DNA from: Mycolicibacterium sp. P9-22
GTDB lineage: Bacteria > Actinomycetota > Actinomycetes > Mycobacteriales > Mycobacteriaceae
Direction: 5' to 3'
DNA: 64,000 nucleotides
Assembly: GCF_008329585.1 (NCBI RefSeq)
Contig: NZ_NPKP01000006.1
Coordinates: forward strand, 1-64,000
Shown here piece after piece: positions 62,982-64,000 of the stretch (position 1 is its first letter; every line of letters starts with the position of its first letter). The position numbers and the translations under genes are program-made. The notes beneath the pieces were generated by a model. The model ran no database searches, was not told the origin of the DNA, and saw only the letters and a list, made by a program, of their open reading frames with translations.

Positions 62982-64000
62982 GTGATCCGCGATTGGCCAC
63001 TGCTCGGGCGGGCCGAGGAACTGCGCGTCATCACCGACGCAACTCGTGGAGACGGCCACCGGACGCGCGGTATCGTGCTGACCGGCGCGGCCGGCGTCGG
63101 CAAGACCTCGCTGGCCCGGGCCGCCGTCGCCGCCTGCGGCCGGCCTCCCGAGCACATCCGCTGGATCACCGGCACCGCCTCGGCGCGCGATGTGCCGTTG
63201 GCCGCATTCGCCGATATCGCAGTGGATTTCGGCCCGGACCCGCTGCGCCGGTCCCGCGAGGTGATCGACACGCTCGTCGGCGACAGCACCGGCAACGATG
63301 TCATCCTCGGCGTCGATGACGCGCATCTGCTCGACGACCTGTCGGCGTTCACCGTGCACCAGCTGGTCACCCGACGGCTGGCCACCGTCATCCTCACCGT
63401 CCGCTCGCGCGAGCGGCCGCCGGACGCGATCGCCGCCATCTGGCAGCAGAAGCATCTGGAATGCCTGGAACTGCAACCCCTCTCACTACCGGAGATGACG
63501 GCGCTGGTGGAGCAGGTGCTGGCCGGACCGGTGCATTCGCGGTGCGCGCAACAACTCTGGCAGTTCACCCAGGGCAACGTGCTGTATCTGCGCCACCTGC
63601 TGGACAGCGAGATCGGTGCGGGCCGTCTGCACCTGAACTCCGGCGCCGGCGGCGGGGTGTGGCTGTGGGACGGTCAGCCGCAGCTGTCCCCCACGCTCAC
63701 CGAACTCATCGAATCCCGCATCGCCAGCACAACGCAACCCGTCCGCGAGGTGGTGGACGCCCTGGCCGTCACCGAGCCCCTCGACATCGCCATCCTGACC
63801 ACCGTGACCAGCGCCGACGCCGTCGCACAAGCGCATGCGCTCGGCCTGCTGCGCCTGGACACCGCGGACGGACCCGCCCGACTGGCCCACCCCATGCTGG
63901 GTGAGGTCCGCCGCACCAACTCCCTGCGGATGCGCCGGCTACGCGGCCGGATCGCGGCCGCGCTCGCGACGACGAAATCGACGGATCCGCGTGATCTGGT
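62982..64000 (+). CDS. second LuxR-family ATPase regulator, cut by the window end
   Basis: 339 residues visible from GTG 62982, still open at 64,000. Closely related to the 59,668 protein: RDWPLLGRAEELR, GAAGVGKTS (Walker A), VILGVDDAHLLDDLSAFTVHQLVTRRLATVILTVRS (Walker B region). The two are tandem paralogues separated by the lipoprotein gene. The HTH end is outside the window. Confidence 0.88.
   Translation, partial: MIRDWPLLGRAEELRVITDATRGDGHRTRGIVLTGAAGVGKTSLARAAVAACGRPPEHIRWITGTASARDVPLAAFADIAVDFGPDPLRRSREVIDTLVGDSTGNDVILGVDDAHLLDDLSAFTVHQLVTRRLATVILTVRSRERPPDAIAAIWQQKHLECLELQPLSLPEMTALVEQVLAGPVHSRCAQQLWQFTQGNVLYLRHLLDSEIGAGRLHLNSGAGGGVWLWDGQPQLSPTLTELIESRIASTTQPVREVVDALAVTEPLDIAILTTVTSADAVAQAHALGLLRLDTADGPARLAHPMLGEVRRTNSLRMRRLRGRIAAALATTKSTDPRDL

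Overview
The window is high-G+C actinobacterial DNA from a mycobacterium, most likely a rapid grower (Mycolicibacterium type). The backbone carries genes I recognise from the mycobacterial core: purA with its coupled thioesterase, an M50 protease, a DUF3151 protein, class II fba, a DedA protein, a GH76 enzyme, a TrmH-type methyltransferase, ttfA (trehalose monomycolate transport), clpB, a globin-reductase protein, and the dnaK-grpE-dnaJ-hspR heat-shock operon. Names of M. tuberculosis homologues are from memory; no search was run.

Layout. 1-27.9 kb: backbone housekeeping genes. 27.9-32.08 kb: HspR/DnaK operon on the minus strand, with two HAIR-type HspR operators upstream of dnaK; a third HAIR lies upstream of clpB and overlaps a SigH-like promoter. 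32,083-55,161: one complete Tn7-like transposon of 23,079 bp inserted about 180 bp upstream of dnaK. Its borders can be read directly: TGTAGG at the left end, CCTACA at the right end, the 9-mer TTGTCGGAT at the same offset (bases 19-27) inside both ends, and a 5-bp target duplication GCTCA on both sides. 55.2-64 kb: backbone again, with a secreted YVTN beta-propeller protein, a PGRS-like glycine-rich secreted protein, an LpqH-like lipoprotein and two large LuxR-type ATPase regulators.

The transposon. It begins with tnsA-tnsB-tnsC-tniQ in overlapping frames; TnsB has a DD(35)E triad. The cargo is a defence and resistance island: a complete Qat anti-phage operon (qatABCD), a remnant of a SIR2-domain gene, a FAD oxygenase/acyl-carrier-protein/TetR cassette whose oxygenase gene is frameshifted, an XRE-ImmA protease gene with a partner, an AAC(2')-type aminoglycoside acetyltransferase, a P-loop kinase, a second folD behind a ZTP (pfl) riboswitch, a phosphatase, a hydrolase, a MerR-Nudix fusion, a Nudix hydrolase, and a Fic toxin with a small translationally coupled antitoxin next to the right end.

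The right flank. A 20-bp inverted repeat, TGGGGTA-N6-TACCCCA, occurs upstream of the YVTN gene, upstream of the PGRS-like gene, and (one mismatch) between the lipoprotein gene and the second LuxR ATPase. Its size suits a LuxR-type HTH dimer. I infer a small local regulon in which the LuxR ATPases control cell-envelope proteins. It is the observation here I am least able to match to anything described.
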